From: Ptiloglossa arizonensis
Lineage: Eukaryota; Arthropoda; Insecta; Hymenoptera; Colletidae
DNA: 64,000 nucleotides
Reading direction: 5' to 3'
Assembly: GCF_051014685.1 (NCBI RefSeq)
Contig: NW_027478419.1
Coordinates: forward strand, 1,364,001-1,428,000
In this document: in pieces, positions 61,051-64,000 of the stretch
Layout: each line of letters begins with the position of its first letter
Numbering within the stretch: position 1 is the first letter of the stretch
Notes under the pieces: generated by a model
What the model saw: the letters and a program-made list of their open reading frames with translations, nothing else
What the model was told of the DNA's origin: nothing
Databases searched by the model: none
Translations under genes and position numbers: made by a program

Positions 61051-64000
61051 GGTATGCGTACTTTTCCCCTAGGCCGTTCTAGCTATTCGTTTCGTGCATC
61101 AGAACTGCGAAAATTTTGCGTTTCTCAAGCGTTTCTTACATCCAAACTGCCATATCTCGCGAACGGATAGACCGATCCGCAAAATTTCTGTTGCATTTGA
61201 AAGTAGAAACTCGCCCGATTACAACGGTATGCGCACTTGTCCCCTAGGCCGTTCTAGTTACTCGTTTCGAGCATCAGAACTGCGAAAATTTTGAGTTTCT
61301 CAAGCGTTTCTTATCTCCAAACTGCCATATCTCGCGAACGGATCGACCAATCCGCAAAATTTCTGTTGCATCTGAAAGTAGAAACTCGCCCGATTACAAC
61401 GGTATGTGTAGTTTTCCCCTATGCCGTTCCAGTTATTCATTTCGAGCATCAGAACTGCGAAAATTTTGAGTTTCTCAAGCGTTTCTTACCTCCAAACTGC
61501 CATATCTCGCGAACGGATTGATCAATCCGCAAAATTTCTGTTGCTTCTGAAAGTAGAAACTCGCCCGATTACAACGGTATGCGCACTTTTCCCCTAGGCC
61601 GTTCTAGTTATTCGTTTCAAGCATCAGAACTGGGCAAATTTTGAGTTTCTCAAGCGTTTCTTACCTCCAAACTGCCATATCTCGCGAACGGATTGACCAA
61701 TCCGCAAAATTTCTGTTGCATCTGAAAGTAGAAACTCGCCCGATTACAACGGTATGTGTAGTTTTCCCCTAGGCCGTTCCAGTTATTCGTTTCGAGCATC
61801 AGAACTGCGAAAATTTTGCGTTTCTCAAGCGTTTCTTACCTCCAAACTGCCACATCTCGCGAACGGATTGACCAATCCGCAAAATTTCTGTTGCATCTGA
61901 AAGTAGAAACTCGCCCGATTACAACGGTATGCGCACTTGTCCGCTAGGCTGTTCTAGTTACTCGTTTCGAGCATCAGAACTGCGCAAATTTTGAGTTTCT
62001 CAAGCGTTTCTTACCTCCAAACTGCCATATCTCGCGAACGGATTGACCAATCCGCAAAATTTCTGTTGCATCTGAAAGTAGAAACTCGCCCGATTACAAC
62101 GGTATGTGTAGTTTTCCCCTAGGCCGTTCCAGTTATTCATTTCGAGCATCAGAACTGCGAAAATTTTGAGTTTCTCATGCGTTTCTTACCTCCAAACTGC
62201 CATATCTCGCGAACGGATTGATCAATCCGCAAAATTTCTGTTGCTTCTGAAAGTAGAAACTCGCCCGATTACAACGGTATGCGCACTTTTCCCCTAGGCC
62301 GTTCTAGTCATTCGTTTCGAGCATCAGAACTGCGAAAATTTTGAGCTTCTCAAGCGTTTCCTACTTCCAAACTGCCATATCTCGTGAACGGATCGACCAA
62401 TCCGCAAAATTTCTGTTGCATCTGAAAGTAGAAACTCGCCCGATTACATCGGTATGCGTACTTTTCCCCTGGGCCGTTCTAGTTATTCGTTTCGAGCATC
62501 AGAACTGCGAAAATTTTGAGTTTCTCAAGTGTTTCTTACCTCCAAACTGCCACATCTCGCGAACGGATTGACCAGTCCGCAAAATTTCTGTTGCATCTGA
62601 AAGTAGAAACTCGCCCGATTACAACGGTATGTGTAGTTTTCCCCTAGGCCGTTCCAGTTATTCGTTTCGAGCATCAGAACTGCGAAAATTTTGCGTTTCT
62701 CAAGCGTTTCTTACCTCCAAACTGCCACATCTCGCGAACGGATTGACCAATCCGCAAAATTTCTGTTGCATCTGAAAGTAGAAACTCGCCCGATTACAAC
62801 GGTATGTTTAGTTTTCCCCAAGGCCGTTCTGGTTATTCGTTTCGAGCATCAGAACTGCGAAAATTTGGAGTTTCTCAAGCGTTTCTTACCTCCAAACTGC
62901 CACATCTCGCAAACGGATTGACCAATCCGCAAAATTTCTGTTGTATCTGAAAGTACAAACGCGCCCGATTACAACGGTATGTGTAGTTTTCCCCTAGGCC
63001 GTTCCAGTTATTCGTTTCGAGCATCAGAACTGCGAAAATTTTGAGTTTCTCAAGCGTTTCTTACATCCAAACTGCCATATCTCGCGAACGGATTCACCAA
63101 TCCGCAAAATTTCTGTTGCATCTGAAAGTAGAAACTCGCCCGATTACAACGGTATGTGTAGTTTTCCCCTAGGCCGTTCCAGTTATTCGTTTCGAGCATC
63201 AGAACTGCGCAAATCTTGAGTTTCTCAAGCGTTTCTTACCTCCAAACTGCCATATCTCGCGAAAGGATTGACCAATCCGCAATATTTCTGTTGCATCTGA
63301 AAGTACAAACTCGCCCGATTACAACGGTACGCGCACTTTTCCCCTAGGCCGTTCTAGTTATTCGTGTCGAGCATCAGAACTGCGAAAATTTTGAGTTTCT
63401 CAAGCGTTTCTTACCTCCAAACTGCCATATCTCGCGAACGGATTCACCAATCCGCAAAATTTCTGTTGCATCTGAAAATAGAAACTCGCCCGATTACAAC
63501 GGTATGCGTACTTTTCCCCTAGGCGGCTCTAGTTACTCGTTTCGAGCATCAGAGCTGCGAAAATTTTGAGTTTGTCGAGCGTTTCTTATCTCCAAACTGC
63601 CATATCTCGCGAACGGATTGATCGATCCGCAAAATTTCTGTTGCATCTGAAAGTAGAAACTCGCCCGATTACAACGGTATGCGCACTTTTCCCTTAGGCC
63701 GTTCTAGTTATTCGTGTCGAGCATCAGAACTGCGAAAATTTTGAGTTTCTCAAGCGTTTCTTACCTCCAAACTGCCATATCTCGCGAACGCATTGACCAA
63801 TCCGCAAAATTTCTGTTGCATCTGAAAGTAGAAACTCGCCCGATTACAACGGTATGCGTACTTCTCCCCTAGGCCGTTCTAGTCAGTCGTTTCGAGCATC
63901 AGAACTGCGAAAATTTTGAGTTTCTCAAGCGTTTCTTACATCCAAACTGCCATATCTCGCGAACGGATTCACCAATCCGCAAAATTTCTGTTGCTACTGA
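61051..64000. repeat. Heterogeneous end of the window
   Basis: About 17 monomers of several subtypes show no clear higher-order period. Some pairs recur loosely (TTATTCATTTCGAGC at about 61,434 and 62,134). A monomer near 63,218-63,390 carries ATCTTGAG, CAATATTTC and AAGTACAAAC without the 174-bp deletion. No array edge is reached. Confidence 0.8.

Larger units (their letters stand above)
1..64000. repeat. 175-bp satellite DNA array, about 366 head-to-tail monomers
   Basis: The same 175-bp sequence repeats from end to end with no interruption and no change of orientation. From the phase mark at 62 (GAGTTTCTC) to the one at 63,918 there are 365 monomers. The distance, 63,856 bp, equals 365 x 175 minus 20 single-base deletions plus one insertion, all of which I located. 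Landmarks in monomer order are GAGTTTCTCAAGCG, CTGCCAYATCTCGCGAACGG, the dyad CGGATTGACCAATCCG, GCAAAATTTCTGTTGCATC, GAAACTCGCCCGATTACAAC, TTTTCCCCTAGGCCG, TTATTCGTTTCGAGCATC and GAACTGCGAAAATTTT. Monomers differ by scattered substitutions that define subfamilies. Head-to-tail satellites of near-nucleosomal length are typical of centromeric and pericentromeric heterochromatin; that location is inferred. I do not recognise the family. Confidence 0.99.
53000..64000. repeat. Block E tail: shuffled E-type monomers
   Basis: E-type monomers continue (CTTAGGCCG, GTCGAGCGTTTC, TTCGTGTCGAGC, CTTCTCCCC with CAGTCG) but the long periods break down. Local duplications of 2, 3 and 7 monomers are listed separately. 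One 174-bp monomer (58,843-59,016) and the only 176-bp monomer (60,067-60,242) lie here. Confidence 0.88.

Noticed and set aside
61094..61294. 66-residue plus-strand open frame with GTG start
   Set aside because: Same satellite in another frame, no supporting signal.
1..64000. CRISPR array
   Set aside because: The repeat is continuous 175-bp units without distinct unique spacers, and no cas-like genes are present.
1..64000. Transposon or terminal-repeat element as the source of the repeat
   Set aside because: No open frame, long terminal repeats, target-site duplication or poly-A tract; units are strictly head-to-tail.
1..64000. Human or primate alpha satellite, or the Arabidopsis 178-bp repeat
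   Set aside because: The unit length is similar, but the monomer shows none of the sequence landmarks I know for those families, and it is far richer in CpG than alpha satellite.

Overview
The whole window is one uninterrupted satellite-DNA array. I see no protein-coding gene, RNA gene, transposon, CRISPR array or unique sequence anywhere in it. The basic monomer is 175 bp and every copy lies in the same orientation. Using the start of the GAGTTTCTC motif as phase marker, the first full monomer begins at 62 and the last phase mark is at 63,918. That is exactly 365 monomers: 344 of 175 bp, 20 of 174 bp and one of 176 bp. This bookkeeping closes to the base, so there is no room for another net insertion or deletion.

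The setting is a eukaryotic chromosome, most likely centromeric or pericentromeric heterochromatin. A hand-built consensus is about 45% GC and CpG-rich (13 CpG, against about 8 expected from its base composition). That argues against a vertebrate with heavy germline CpG methylation and fits many invertebrates, but the species cannot be named from this sequence. I do not recognise the monomer as a known satellite family.

The array is organised at several nested scales. Block A (28-7,636) contains an 8-monomer higher-order repeat (1,400 bp). Block D (7,637-18,367) is a distinct subfamily with a 4-monomer (700 bp) higher-order repeat and an internal 1,050-bp tandem duplication. Two adjacent, nearly identical 17,316-bp super-units of exactly 99 monomers follow (18,368-35,683 and 35,684-52,999). 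Each super-unit has the same order: a short D-type island, a mixed segment, an A-like segment, and an E-type segment built on 10- and 17-monomer periods. The tail (53,000-64,000) is a more shuffled E-type region with local 2-, 3- and 7-monomer duplications.

The junction between the two super-units falls in a 10-bp tract within one chimeric monomer, as expected from unequal crossover or a related homology-driven event. Block A is a third, partly rearranged copy of the A-like segment, with 7 monomers more at one place and 2 fewer at another. Each monomer also carries a strong dyad (CGGAT-N6-ATCCG), an NruI-type TCGCGA palindrome, an AvrII-type CCTAGG palindrome, and on the minus strand a 17-mer resembling the CENP-B box. 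The most interesting content is the layered, very recent amplification history and these possible protein-binding sites. All short open frames in the window are by-products of the repeat.
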